Positions 11,710 through 22,770 of a stretch of DNA of 64,000 bases are shown here, piece by piece (within the stretch, counting starts at the first letter, position 1; each line of letters opens with the position of its first letter). The translations under genes were made by a program, and so were the position numbers. Below the pieces are notes generated by a model. That model had not been told where the DNA came from and ran no database searches. It was given only the letters and a program-made list of their open reading frames with translations. The stretch is from Sepiola atlantica (Eukaryota > Mollusca > Cephalopoda > Sepiida > Sepiolidae): positions 34,720,443 to 34,784,442 of the forward strand of contig OY744522.1 in the NCBI GenBank assembly GCA_963556195.1. Direction: 5' to 3'.

Positions 11710-12075
11710 AGAGTTATCCGGAAATAAATTGAGATGGATGTGTAATGTGAGTCTTAAAGACAGACTTAGTTCTGATGACCTCAGAGGAAGATTAAATCTG
11801 GACAGTATAGGGAGATGTGTGCAGAAGAGTAGACTTCGATGGTATGGCTACGTTGAAAGAATGAATGAGAATTATTGGGTTAGTAGATGTAGAACAGTTG
11901 AGGTAGTAGGTTTATTTCACAGTTGAAGGCCAATAAAAACATAGGAGGAAGTGATAAAATGGACCTGAGGGAAAGAGAAATAGATAAAGACCTGGTCACT
12001 TTGGAAGTCAATTTCTTAAAGCCGTTCAATACATGTCAGCATGTAAAACGGACGTTAAACTGATGATGATGATGA
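11710..12075 (+). mobile_element. LINE 3' remnant with GAT tail (RTE-like)
   Basis: The frame reads SLKDRLSSDDLRGRLNLDSI and then GRCVQKSRLRWYGYVERMNE. That is the C-terminus of endonuclease-reverse-transcriptase LINEs (RLRWYGHVERM block). After a break, PIKT.EEVIKWT follows. It ends in a (TGA/GAT)n run at 12061-12075, the tail type of RTE-like elements. Only the last few hundred bases survive. Confidence 0.75.
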
Positions 12076-12202
12076 TCCTTCACAACCACCACCACCACCA
12101 CCACCACCGATTATCTCATTTATTAATTAGCGATTGGAAAAGAACAAAAAGAGATATGTTGGAAAGGCCAAGTCCGTACTGAACAGAGGATATTTGTTCA
12201 TC

Positions 12203-12204
<2 letters not shown>

Positions 12205-12294
<90 letters not shown>
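12205..12294. repeat. CT then TA microsatellite
   Basis: About 45 bp of (TC)n pass directly into about 44 bp of (TA)n. A short ACC run at 12086-12108 lies just upstream. Confidence 0.95.
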
Positions 12295-12299
<5 letters not shown>

Positions 12300-12670
12300 G
12301 GAAGTTCTTTTAACCTTCAAAAAAAAAAAAAAATTTGTTGAAAGATTTTAGTCTAGTAAGTCAATCAATCTACTGCAATCACTATTTTAGTTTACTTCCA
12401 AGAATATACTCTAATATAAATATATTTTTATATATGTTTTTATTTATAAGGGATCGTCAGTTGTTTACCATATATATATATATATAGTCTTGGAAGTTTC
12501 TCAACCATTAAAACTATATTTTTTAAAAACAAACAAAAAAAAACAAAAAAAACTTATAGTCTCAAGTCGTTCAGTGGAAAATCACTCATGTAAGTAAATT
12601 TAACTTTTTCAGTTATTATATTAGTTTGCTTCTAACATTATTTAAGGGATCATCAGTTGTTTACCATGAA
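12290..12670. repeat. Two tandem copies of a ~190-bp unit
   Basis: Each unit begins TATATATAGTCTYGGAAGTT, includes an A-rich tract and TAGTTTRCTTC, and ends AAGGGATCRTCAGTTGTTTA. Copies are about 12293-12472 and 12480-12668. No coding potential. Confidence 0.7.
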
Positions 12671-12957
12671 AAACTGTTTCGGGAATTTAAAAACAAGACA
12701 GTATTTAATTTCATGGCTTCCCAGCAAAGTTGATCAGACCCCACTTCCCTTAAAAGACAAAAACATAAACGTTCCATATACTAAACCTAAGTTTTGTTTC
12801 GTATAAATGTTTTGCTAACTTATATTAGTTATTAAAAAAAAAAAAAAAAGTCCTCCTTACCTGTGTTGTTCGTCTGTCTAATAAAATTTATCCATTACTT
12901 ACAAAAATGTTGCTGCATTTTAAAGTGTGTAGACGAATCCATTAAAAAAATTTTAAA

Positions 12958-13048
12958 TTATATATATATATACATATATATACTTTTAGTCCTTTTTTCT
13001 TCCGCCTCCTCCTCCTCCTCCTCCTCCTCCTCCTCCTCCTCCTCCTTT
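12958..13048. repeat. TA and CTC microsatellites
   Basis: A (TA)n run with an interruption at 12958-12982, then (CTC)n at about 13006-13046. They create a run of serine in one frame, which is not a gene. Confidence 0.9.
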
Positions 13049-13084
13049 GTTGTTCAATTCCTTGACATCAATTTCAAATAAATA

Positions 13085-13295
13085 TTAAATCCCCCTTGTC
13101 AACTCAGAGCGTTCATAAGCTTAACTGCCGATTTTTCTCTTTCTTTTTCCTTTTTAACTCACAGCGCCTCCAACCGGCGTTCATAAGCCAACTGTCTATC
13201 CTTTCTCTCTTTCTTCTTTTTTTAAAACTTACAGCGTCTCCAATCGGCGTTATAAGCTAACTGTCGATTTTTTTCTCTTTCTTCTTCTTCTTTTT
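13085..13295. repeat. ~73-bp tandem repeat, three copies
   Basis: Three units each carry GGCGTT(C)ATAAGC, AACTGTC and a pyrimidine tract TCTCTTTCTTC, with ACAGCG.CTCCAA between them. The first is partial. This is a short degenerate minisatellite. Confidence 0.7.
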
Positions 13296-13379
13296 TAACT
13301 TTTTCAACATTTCTTTCCTTCTTCATCCCTTTCTATTGTCTATTAAACGTAACTATTTTTTATATAATATATATATATA

Positions 13380-13887
13380 TATATATATAATGTATTTTAT
13401 GTAATTGTTTTTATGGGTGATGGTGGTAGCGTTTGTTACTTTGCTTACTACTATTTCGATTGTTTACTTCGTAAATGATACAGATTAATGCAAACGATTG
13501 CATTATTAGTCACCCTTAACTTTATAGGACGTATTTTTCGTTAATATATATTTTTTTAATTAATTTTATACATACATAAAAGTAATCCATGGACACATGT
13601 TTCTGACTCACAGCTGCCATTAGCATGGCTAACTTAGACAAGGTAAACAACAAGGAAAACATCTAATAAACGCTACCATCACCAATAAAAACAATTACAT
13701 AAAATACATTAAATATTTAGGTGATAAAAACCGTACATATTTCCAGGCAAGGTGTCATGGTCTGGAGGTAAGACACCAGACTATAGACATCAATATTGAA
13801 GGTTCAATCCTTGTCTAAGTTTACCATGCTGATGACGGCTTTGAGCCAGAAACACATGTCCATGGATTACTTTTATGTATGTATAAA

Positions 13888-13937
<50 letters not shown>

Positions 13938-13960
13938 TAATTTTATACATACATAAAAGT
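13380..13960. mobile_element. Nested inverted-repeat element containing a tRNA-like SINE
   Basis: An outer arm at about 13386-13437 is the reverse complement of about 13662-13715 (TGGTGATGGTAGCGTTTATT-type sequence). An inner arm near 13555-13640 is the reverse complement of about 13840-13893 (ACATACATAAAAGTAATCCA). The right part (13745-13830) has a tRNA-like promoter with B box AGGTTCAATCC, so at least one SINE is involved. A TA run and a third copy of the arm sequence follow at 13895-13965. Confidence 0.6.
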
Positions 13961-13979
13961 ACATGCTAAACCAAACGAT

Positions 13980-14011
<32 letters not shown>

Positions 14012-14759
14012 GACAGTATTATCTTGTGTCAGAAGGAAAAATCTTTCAAAATGCTCAATCGTAAAAACTACAAGAGCCAAAATGTGTATTTTTATTATTT
14101 AAATACATTTATGTGTCTGTTAGAGGTAGCCAGGTTTCATCCATCCAGGAATTTAGGAAAAATTCTGCATTAAATTGACTGTGAAGGAGTGTTCAGTTTC
14201 TCTTCAAATTTCTGGACTGGAAAAATTGTTTGAATCTAAAGCTCAAATGTTTTACTTTTGGCATTGTTAATTGTTATTAGGCTGTCTGTGGAAACAATGT
14301 CCAGTTGATCTTTTTCATATAATTTTTAGGGATGAGGAATTTTCATTATTATTTATGATTTTTGTGACTGGTTTTCTCATTTTGATTTTTTTTAAAGCCG
14401 ATTTAATCTTCAGCTGGTGTCTTGTGTTGAACTTGAAAACTGTCAAAGAATATTGAGCTGAACACTTTATGGGACCCTTGGGGTATACCGCTCGCATTAC
14501 ATCATCCAAACCTTTTGACATTTTTCCTTTGTTAAATCGCCTTGCTGCCTTTGCTTAGGATTGAACTCAGAACCAACGCCCTCACTGTCTTGGTTATGTG
14601 CCCCATCACAAAATAAAAAACCAGGAGAGACAGAGAGAAGAAATAGGTTTTTGTGGGATGTTTTTAATTTTCATAATTCATGAAATTTGAATTATGTGGA
14701 TAGTTTTTAAATATTTCTTTTCAATTTGGAAATTTACTCTTAAGGCAGATTTAAAATAG

Positions 14760-15045
14760 TTTTTTTTTTGATAATAGAGTAAGATATTTTTAAAACAAAT
14801 TGTGGTTCAGATTAAGAAGAGCAATAGCAAAGAACATTATCAGATGAAATTAGATAAATTCAGAAAGAATGGTAAAATAAATGACAATAATTTGGAGGGA
14901 ACTATCAGATGAAATATTTAACAATTTCATCTTCATATTAATATTGTATTTGTATTGTATAATATTGTAATATTAAAAAAAATACTGATTAAGTTGAGAA
15001 AATGGTTAAAATGGGGACCTGCCCAAATATGCATAGCATAACAAA
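14760..15045. repeat. Dispersed repeat copy, related to 6620-6840
   Basis: Same block order as 6620-6840. GGGAACTATCAGATGAAATA occurs at about 14898 and ATTATCAGATGAAATTAGAT at about 14837, suggesting an internal duplication. Between 13965 and 14760 there is no feature I can support. Confidence 0.5.
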
Positions 15046-15049
15046 TAAT

Positions 15050-16470
15050 AATAATAATAAAATAATAGTAATAATAAAAGACGATACGAACAGACTCTTT
15101 GTGAAAATAAACGATGGGGGGAGAGGACTGGTAAGTATAGAAGACTGTGTGGAAGACACAAAAAAAGAGCTGGAGAAATACATAACCCAGAACACAGGAA
15201 GGCTGATCACCGCAGCAAGAGACACCATCCCAATGACCAACCCAGGAAGTACCAAAACAAGAAACAAAAAATAAGAGAAGAAAAGTGGGAAGAAAAACAA
15301 CTACATGGACGTTTCACAAGACTGGCAAGAGAAGAGACCCACGAAAATAGCTGGGTATGGCTAAGAAAAGGACACTTGAACAGAGAAACAGAATCGTTAC
15401 TGACAGCTGCACAAAACAATGCAATTAGGACAAACTACATTAAAGCTAAAATAGATAAAACCCAGGCAAACAGTAAATGCAGACTGTGGACAAAGAGACG
15501 AAACAGTAAATCACATAAGTGAATGCAGCAAACTAGCCCAAAAAGAATACAAGAACGGACACCACAGTACACTAGGAACTATGCAAACGACTGCATTTTG
15601 AACATGCAGACAAATGGTACTAATATAAACCAGAGACAGTACTGGAAAACGAAAATCAAAAAATCCTCTGAGATATGGAGGTGCAAACAGATAAACTCAT
15701 ACAAGCAAAAATCGTAGATTTTGCTGTACCGGCAGACCACAGGGTGAAGATCAAGCAAACAGAAAAAACGAAGCAAATACACGGAACTCACCAGAAAACT
15801 GAAAGGGATATGGAGTATGAAGAAAGTCAATATACCATCGATAATCGTAGGAACACTAGGAACAATCTCGAAAAATCTGGAAAAAAGACTGGAAGAAATT
15901 GGAATCAAAGGGAAGACTGAAACCATACAATGGACAGCAATGATGAAAACAGCTAAAATCTTAAGGAAAATCCTTGAATGCGGAAACCAACCAACATAAG
16001 CTACAAATGCTAACCAGTCACATGGAAGTTTCAACAGGAAGAACACCACCACATGAAACCAAGGAACAGAAACTGCAAGAAATTTCATAAACTAACCCTC
16101 CCTCAAAAAGTGATGGAACCAGCCTTGGCTGATACCACACAAAATAGTTGTGAAGGGTCAAGAAGGATGGAAAGACCGAGGAGGAAGAGCACTAACCAGA
16201 CCTCCACTGGAAGAGTGCGGAGAGGTCTGTGACCTTGGGGAGGCTTATTGCCACCCAAATCCCAGAGAAAACCAAAAGTCGTTGAAAGCGAGAAATCAAT
16301 GGTAAGCGTCTGTTGTGATAACACAAAGTCATTTGCAATAGTTATCGAAAGAGGTGGAGAATACTGTAAATCTGGGGAGACTTGTTGTCACTCTGACTCC
16401 AGGGAACACTACCGGTGATTATCAGTGAGCAATCTGTGTGAGAACTCCTAATAGTAATAATAATAATAAT
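15050..16470 (+). mobile_element. R2-type (zinc-knuckle) LINE 3' remnant
   Basis: A non-LTR element C-terminus with many frameshifts. Visible in order: FVKINDGGRGLVSIEDCVED and ELEKYITQNTGRLITAARDT (15100-15240), then a frame carrying CRLCGQRDETVNH..SECSK at about 15480-15535. That cysteine/histidine cluster is the post-RT zinc knuckle of the R2/R4/NeSL-type group. KGKTETIQWTAMMKTAKILR follows at about 15910-15970. The 3' UTR ends in an (ATA)n tail at 16450-16470. The reverse transcriptase itself is absent. In life this group inserts by target-primed reverse transcription; this copy cannot. Confidence 0.7.
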
Positions 16471-16519
16471 ATTGTGTAATTAACACGAGTCGAATTAGTT
16501 AATGAATTAACATGTTACT

Positions 16520-16838
16520 TTTTGTATAATTTTGGTTATTTGAACTACATTTCTCATCTTTAGTGTTATCATCACAACGTTTTGGCCGCTGTGACCTCCA
16601 GCCTTCTTCAGGTGTATCTCTTCGAACTTGAGGATTATTTGTCGAACTCCGGAATCTGGACGGAATTTTGAACGGAACCCTTAATTTAATCCACGGGGGT
16701 AGCATGCTCTTGTTACTTCAGCCCTGACTGGGAGAAGTCTTCACAATTTCCGTATCGAGGATTGAACCTTCAACCTTCAGATGACTATCCCTTAGAACTG
16801 AATTTAACTTAGTACTATATCCACTGCATCACGCGTCC
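16520..16838 (-). mobile_element. tRNA-derived SINE (minus strand)
   Basis: On the minus strand, a tRNA-like head runs from about 16838 to 16745. It has an A-box-like GATGCAGTGGATATAGTACT and the B box AAGGTTCAATCC. A conserved body follows (CTGAAGAAGGCTGGAGGTCA, then CAGCGGCCAAAACG). The body is not tRNA-related, as expected for a SINE. Confidence 0.65.
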
Positions 16839-16967
16839 TTGTGGACAATTCTAATATGAATTTTGGGAGCCTTAAACCTATTCTTGTTTTTTCTATGTGT
16901 AGTCTTACTACTTATCACTATATATCAGTACTTTTATTACTGTGTGTGTATATATATATATAAAGGG

Positions 16968-17282
16968 AGGGCCTGTGGACGAGTGGTTATAGCACTTGTC
17001 TTTGGGCTGGACGACCCGGGTTCGATCCCACTCACGGCATGCGAATTTTCGGGTCTGAAAACTCCCTCTGTCCACCCAGCAGTAAATGGGTACCTGACTA
17101 AAACTCAGGGAAGGTTCAAGGCAGCGGAACGAGAGGGATGGGCTCCGCCTTCCATATGCTGTGCCCTAGACACGGTGATTCTTAACAAATCACCGCTGCT
17201 ACGGCCATGGGCAGTGTGCGATGTCGGCAACAACACTCGTGCGCGTCCAGGCTATGCGACCTTTACCGTTACCTTTTTTTAA
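16968..17282 (+). mobile_element. tRNA-derived SINE (plus strand)
   Basis: The head GGACGAGTGGTTATAGCACT is followed by B box CGGGTTCGATCCC. A long GC-richer body includes CAGTAAATGGGTACCTGACT and GGCTCCGCCTTCCATATGCT, and ends in a T run. TA runs flank it (16950-16963 and 17282-17301). It sits only about 70 bp before the HYDIN exon at 17351. An open frame through it is incidental. Confidence 0.75.
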
Positions 17283-17350
17283 TATATATATATATATATA
17301 TGTGTTACTTTTTGTAGTTCTTTATTCCTCTCTTTTTTCTCTCACTTCAG

Positions 17351-17666
17351 GTTTTTTATACAGAAAGAAATTCAAGTTACATAACACATCATTTGTGTCG
17401 ATGAATTTTCGATTGCATGTCCTTGGTGATGGCATTGTCAACAGCATCGACAGTTCAACCATAGAAGTTCAACCAAGACAAACCAACAACAGTTTGCCGC
17501 CCAAAGAATTTGAGATCATTCCAACAACAGGTTCCGTAGATGCCCTCAGTTCCATTGACCTTATTATCAATTTTATACCAAACTCTGTCATCCGACGTGA
17601 AATGGTCCTGGTGGTCGATGTCATTGGTGTAGCAGATCAGGTCTTATTCTTACCTATTGTTGCGAG
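17351..17666 (+). CDS. HYDIN: HYDIN internal exon 2, first ASH module
   Basis: A 316-nt exon between a TCACTTCAG acceptor and a GTAAAT donor. Its first two bases complete the glycine split from the exon at 7324. The open frame reads FLYRKKFKLHNTSFVSMNFRLHV near its start, which is the second and third strand of an ASH module. It then runs through EFEIIPTTGSVDALSSIDL and ends in DQVLFLPIVA, the closing strands. It finishes with two bases of an arginine codon. This is the longest and most diagnostic exon of the seven. A nearby ATG at 17401 gives an apparent start but is internal; nothing supports a gene start there. HYDIN assignment rests on order of motifs, not on an alignment. Confidence 0.88.
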
Positions 17667-19049
17667 GTAAATCAGTTGGTTTTCATCTTTTTAATCCCGT
17701 ATGTTAACTGGAAAGGATTAATATTTTTGTCGCTGTTTGTTATTTCTTTATTGCTTTAGTCTTCAGATTTTTGCAAAATTGGTTCATTTGAAACTCTTAG
17801 CCATTTGTGTGTGCATCTTTCAACCTGGCCACTCCTGAATGGTGTGGGTAGCCTTTGGATACAATGGGGTTAGGTTGGTGAAGGCGATCGTCTGAGGATA
17901 GGCTCAATCGTTCAACACAGCTTTGTGAATAACCAGAGTTGCTTTATCTCCTCTTCTCAGGTGTAGACCACTATTTAGGATGTGCTGTATGCATAAGCTC
18001 AATTAAGCAACACCATTGTTGATAACTTAACTATTTTCCTTGTTCTACCAATTACCAATTCAAAGAACTCTTGAACCTGTCAACATAAGAACCAGAAAAA
18101 TAAAGAAATGTTCAAATATGGGAATTAGACTAATTGATGCTATAAAAGAATACAACATGCTTTTAGTTTTGTTTAAAAAGAAGACTCAGTATGATTAAAT
18201 CGCCACCCACCGTCCAAATTTTGCTAAAACTTTTGTTGAAAAAAATGGCGGATACTATCGTGTAGCAAATGTGGAACTGCTAGGAAACAGACGATCGTCT
18301 CCATCTTCTTTAAAGTAGCAGATCTTGGTAGGAAAGTTAATTGGTATTTTTTTCTTAAAAACAAACAATTATTGCTCATTGTAAATGGAGAATTTGATTA
18401 TTCACAATTGCCTAAGAATAAGAGAAGTGTGCTCCTTCTTTCATTGGCTATGGCTTGTTTTATCAAAATCCAATTAACATTATATAAAACATTCCTTTCC
18501 CCAATCTTTCTTGCACCCCTCTAACCGAATTATTCCTTCCATTTGCTTTTCTGGCCTCCCCTTGGTAAGAACCACACATGTTTGTTTGAATAAAGAGAAG
18601 AGACAAAAAACTAATAACTTCAAATTTAAGTTATCAGAACCAAGCTCCCCCACCCTATCACACTCCTTACCAAAATAATCAAATTGTTTTTATTAAAGGA
18701 AATTGCAACTTATTTCTGCCTCCAATCATTTTGTTTTTAATAAAGACACGGCCAGAACAACTTTAAGCAAAATATCAACATTGAATATCCCTAGTGAGAG
18801 ATTATCAACGCAGAGACCATCAATCAATGTCACTGTCCAGGGACTCGGGAGGAGTGGTTGGTGAGGAGCAAAAAGAAAATAGCCCAAATTTGGGAAACTC
18901 TTCTCTTTGTTTCGAAGTCAGTTAATTTTTTAGTTAGATTTTTTTGTGTTAATTTTCTTAACTTTATTTTCATCTACTCATTTGATAAATCTTTGATTCA
19001 GGGTAATTGACCTGTTTGTTATACATTAGATTTTTTAAAAATTGTGCAT

Positions 19050-19130
19050 AAAAAATTTGACTCAGTCAGTTTTCTGCATTCATAGTTTATATAACTATGA
19101 ATGCAGAAAACTGACCGAGTCAAATTTTTT
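19050..19130. repeat. Near-perfect 40-bp hairpin
   Basis: Arm 19050-19089 is the reverse complement of 19091-19130 with one or two mismatches (core GTCAGTTTTCTGCATTCATA). There is almost no loop. From 17667 to 19050 I see no other feature. Confidence 0.9.
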
Positions 19131-19212
19131 TCGTAAACTCTGCTTACTCCCCCAGAAGATCTAAAATGACAATATTTGACAAATATCTAAAATTTCCTTT
19201 GTTAGTTATTGA

Positions 19213-19643
19213 TCAAAATCGGCTCTTGTAGAGATCGAATACACGAGCGAAATTTATTTTAGGAGAGTTCCAATGGTGTAAGGGGCAGTAACTCTACTAT
19301 GTCAACCAGCAACGTAAGTATATAGATAGTAGATATCTATACAATAGCCTTAAATTACTCTACGTTTGATAGAAGAATCAGTCTTTAGTAAAATTCGACT
19401 AATTCCGACTTATTTTTTCTTTTTCTCGATTAAATAATATTTTTAAAATGTTAAGAGTCGAATGCACTGTACGGGAGGGAATGTTTTTAATATCCATAAA
19501 AGGCTTTAAAGTTACTTCTATATCTACTATCTATATACTTACATTGCTGGTTGACGTAGTAGAGTTACTGCCCCTTACACCATTGGAACTCTTCTAAAAT
19601 AAATGTCGCTCGTGTATTCGATCTCTACAAGAGCCTCAAAATC
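19213..19643. mobile_element. Foldback transposon with 8-bp target duplication
   Basis: The element is 19221-19635 (415 bp). Its long terminal inverted repeats (about 19221-19341 and 19517-19635) begin GGCTCTTGTAGAGATCGAAT and differ at only a few positions. It is flanked on both sides by TCAAAATC (19213-19220 and 19636-19643), an exact 8-bp duplication. There is no coding content, so it is non-autonomous. An 8-bp duplication fits hAT, P or Merlin-type transposases; the terminus is not hAT-like. Confidence 0.9.
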
Positions 19644-20021
19644 TATCAAATGTGAGGATTAAGTGTTATTTTACATTTTCTGTCTGTCTCTCTGTTTAGA
19701 GATACAATTGAAAACAGAGCCCTATACAAAGATCAAATATGCTTTTACTTAAGTAAAACTTTACGAGGAATTCAATGGTGGTATTCATTTTCTATAAGAA
19801 GATTTTTACATTAATATTGTGGCGGTCAACGTTGAAAACAGCAAAGACGTTTTACTTTATTCATATTTTATTTTGTCTTATTTATTACTTGAAAATTGAA
19901 AATTATAGAAATAAAAAAATAAAATATGTAAATATTAGTATAGAGTGGATGAATACATATTTCATAGCAATAAAAACGAAAATGTATTTTGTATTCAGTA
20001 TTTTCAAAAATATTACTGTTA

Positions 20022-20145
20022 TGAAGTGAAAAATTAGCCTCGTTGGTGGCTAGTCAAGCCTCTTCAAACACTTTTCTGAGAGAGAGAATTATATAGGCTC
20101 TTTCCTACTCTTATGCTGATTAGGCATAATTAATTGCAAGTATCA
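20022..20145 (-). repeat. Solo LTR of the gypsy family
   Basis: The reverse complement begins TGATACTTGC and ends CACTTCA. It includes GCCTATATAATTCTCTCTCT (TATA-like), matching the LTR at 8528-8648. No internal gypsy sequence is next to it. No exact 5-bp target duplication was seen. Confidence 0.65.
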
Positions 20146-20689
20146 TTACAATTACCAAATATTCCAATCAAATAAAATATAGAGATATTCAAAGTGATTA
20201 AAAATAATAATTATGTATCTGGTAAAATTAACATTTTCTTTTGTTTTTGGCGAAATTTCTTTATTTTCATTTATACTTTGTGTTAGAATTACTCACTATA
20301 GTCAGTACTTATTATTAACACATTCGAATTTACTGTAAGTAAATTATAAGTCAGTCGTCTGCCCTTTTTATTTTCTTTGTTCTGTTGTTGTTATCTAGTA
20401 ATAAAATAAAAGCTTGTCTCGTGTGGAAGCTTACGAAAATGTGTTTGTCTTATTAACTGGAATTCGTTCTGCTATGAAGAATATCAGAATGTTGTAGAGA
20501 ACAAAACGTACATCTCGCATTTGTGTGAAGTTGGCTTTATATCGATAATAATTGTTCACACTTCTCTGTTTTCATAGAATAGGCATTTATTTGGTCAGTT
20601 AATTAAAGTCATATTTTATATTCTAAATTCATTCTATAAAGCTGTTTATAGAGCTAGTGCTGAACTACCCAAACCATAGGAGGCTCTAA

Positions 20690-21130
20690 GATCAAGCGAT
20701 ACATGAAAAGAAAATGGATAACAATATGGGATATGTTTCCAAACAACAAACTCTACCAACATCAACCAAGAGTTGGAAGAGAAAACGTGGAACTGCTACC
20801 TGATCGAAGCAGAGTGAGAATCGGTCATTTCTCACACACCACATGATTACTCAAAGCAGAAAGCTTCATATCTGTGATCAACTACTCACAATCAAATATA
20901 TTCTAATCAACTGTAAAAAATATGGGAAAACATGCAAGAAACACTATCACACACCAAGCCTCACTATGCTGTTCAAAAAATGTGCCTACATTTCAAATAA
21001 TAGACTACCTGAAAAATAAATCACTTCCAGATCCTATAGGAGGAACCAAAGATACAATTAAATAACTTTCCAGAAATTATCAGATGACTATTTGATAAAT
21101 ACATTGTATGACACAAAATGATGTACAACA
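20690..21130 (+). mobile_element. LINE RNase H domain remnant
   Basis: The frame reads KRKWITIWDMFPNNKLYQHQ, then SRVRIGHFSHTT. After a stop and a shift, CDQLLTIKYILINCKKYGK and LFKKCAYISNNRLPEK follow. The pattern R.RIGHSRLTH...C..LTVEHIL..C is the C-terminal RNase H and tail of jockey-like LINEs. Stops and a frameshift show decay. Confidence 0.7.
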
Positions 21131-21828
21131 AATATCCCAATCCCGATCCCAATTCTGCAGGGGAACCTCAAGGGGATGATTTGTTCATTCCTCTGGATGC
21201 CTCCTGATTTTTAGTTTTTATTCTCTTTAAATATTGTCAGAAAAATTATGGAGACGCTTTTAACGCTCAACAGCATATTACAAAAATATATTTTCTAGAA
21301 ATATTTTTAAATGTATTTAAAACATTTTTTTTTAATATTTCAAATACAACTTCTGGGAGTTATCTATCTATTAAAGTGGTAATACATACATATGTGTATA
21401 ATATTTGTTTTTCCTTCTTCTGGTTAAGCAACCCACTCACATGCAGTGGCGTAATGTAGATGGAGACAGAGGGTTTGGTGTGGGTTTTTTTTTGTTTCTT
21501 TTAATGGAAATCGCTCCAGACAAGACATGAAACCACTTGATGTAAGGAGCTAAAAAAAAAAAATATTATAAGGTAAAAAACTATCCAACGATAAGTATTA
21601 GATGAATAGATTCTGCCCCAGAAAAAAAGGAATTCTTCCTCCTTTGTCAGAAACATCGCTCATGGAATGTGAGGACTAAAGGACAAAATAAGGGAAGCGA
21701 GTATTACGAGTCTATTGAAAGTAAACCGAAAGTTCACAATCTACTCCAACGATAAGTGTCATTTAATGACGAATTCAGTCATTTTGGTAAAAAGTCTTTT
21801 TAGCTTCAAGGTCTTAATTTTATTAAAT

Positions 21829-22320
21829 ATTAGCGGAACCCATCGCCTGGCGTTGCACAGGAGAAAGTACTACCTATTGCATGACGTCGAATAAAAAAAG
21901 AAACGTAGAATGATATTCGCGGAAAATCATCGGAGTAAAAGGGAGCGGTCATTAAGTCTTTGCGTATTGCTTTATATTATGTAGTAAATTATTACCAGTC
22001 AAATAATAAATAAGAACCGGTGTTTTGTGGAAATTAAACTGTGTGTATTAGTTCCCGGTGTCGATGAGTAGAGTGACAGTACAGAATTGTTAAGGAGAAA
22101 AGTTTTTGCTACCACCTATATGGAGTTGGTTTTTCGGAGAGACGTTGATGGTGGGCCAAATGTAATGTTTAGTGTTAGGTAGAAAAAAATAATAACAAAT
22201 TTACTAAAATAAGTGTAGTATAGTGGTGAGTTTAGTAGCCTGTGATGCATGTGGTTATTTTCCTATACTCCGAGAAGGTACAGGGGAAAAATCGTCTCTA
22301 CTTTATATATTAGATTTATA
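21829..22320 (-). mobile_element. Helitron-like non-autonomous element
   Basis: On the minus strand the 3' end reads CCTGTGCAACGCCAGGCGAT then GGGTTCCGCTAAT: a short hairpin (21846-21861) followed by a CTAA terminus next to T. A candidate 5' end near 22316 reads TCTAATATATAAAG, similar to other Helitron 5' ends in the window. There is no Rep/helicase. Boundaries are approximate. Confidence 0.5.
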
Positions 22321-22770
22321 GATTAATTTGTTTTGTAGTCATATATTTTGTAAATCAATAGTCTGTAAATAAGTTCGATTTGACTCGCAGATGAGACACT
22401 GACTGGATCAGAATGGACCTGAGAATAATACCAACTCAGGGATGGGTCCACACTTTCCAAGTGGAACCTTACAACGTGATGTAGTTAAAAGTCATACCCA
22501 AGACTGGGTTGAGATAGAAAGATTTTGAGTGGTTGATAGGGTTTGGGAGTAGAGTTAGCAGAAGAAAAACATTGATTAGAATATAAAGATAAAAAAGGTT
22601 GGGTGGAAAAATAATTGATTTCAGGGATGGGTTGAACACCTTGCCCAAGAGCGTCTGAGGCAGTTTACTGTCATACCTATCAGATAAAAAGCACCAGCTT
22701 TATTTTTACATTTCAATATTGATACAAAAAAGTGATGATATAATGAAATACAGCAACTGTAAAACATGTT

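Noticed and set aside
15579..16088. 169-codon minus-strand hydrophobic frame
   Set aside because: Antisense of the R2-type LINE remnant; hydrophobicity comes from complementing Lys/Asn-rich coding.
16863..17282. 139-codon plus-strand frame
   Set aside because: It runs through the tRNA-derived SINE.
17221..17350. Upstream extension of the exon at 17351 as a longer coding region
   Set aside because: The frame crosses a TA run and SINE end. The CAG acceptor at 17348-17350 fits the phase of the previous exon.
19775..20029. 84-codon plus-strand frame
   Set aside because: AT-rich, Lys/Ile/Tyr-biased chance frame; no recognisable family.
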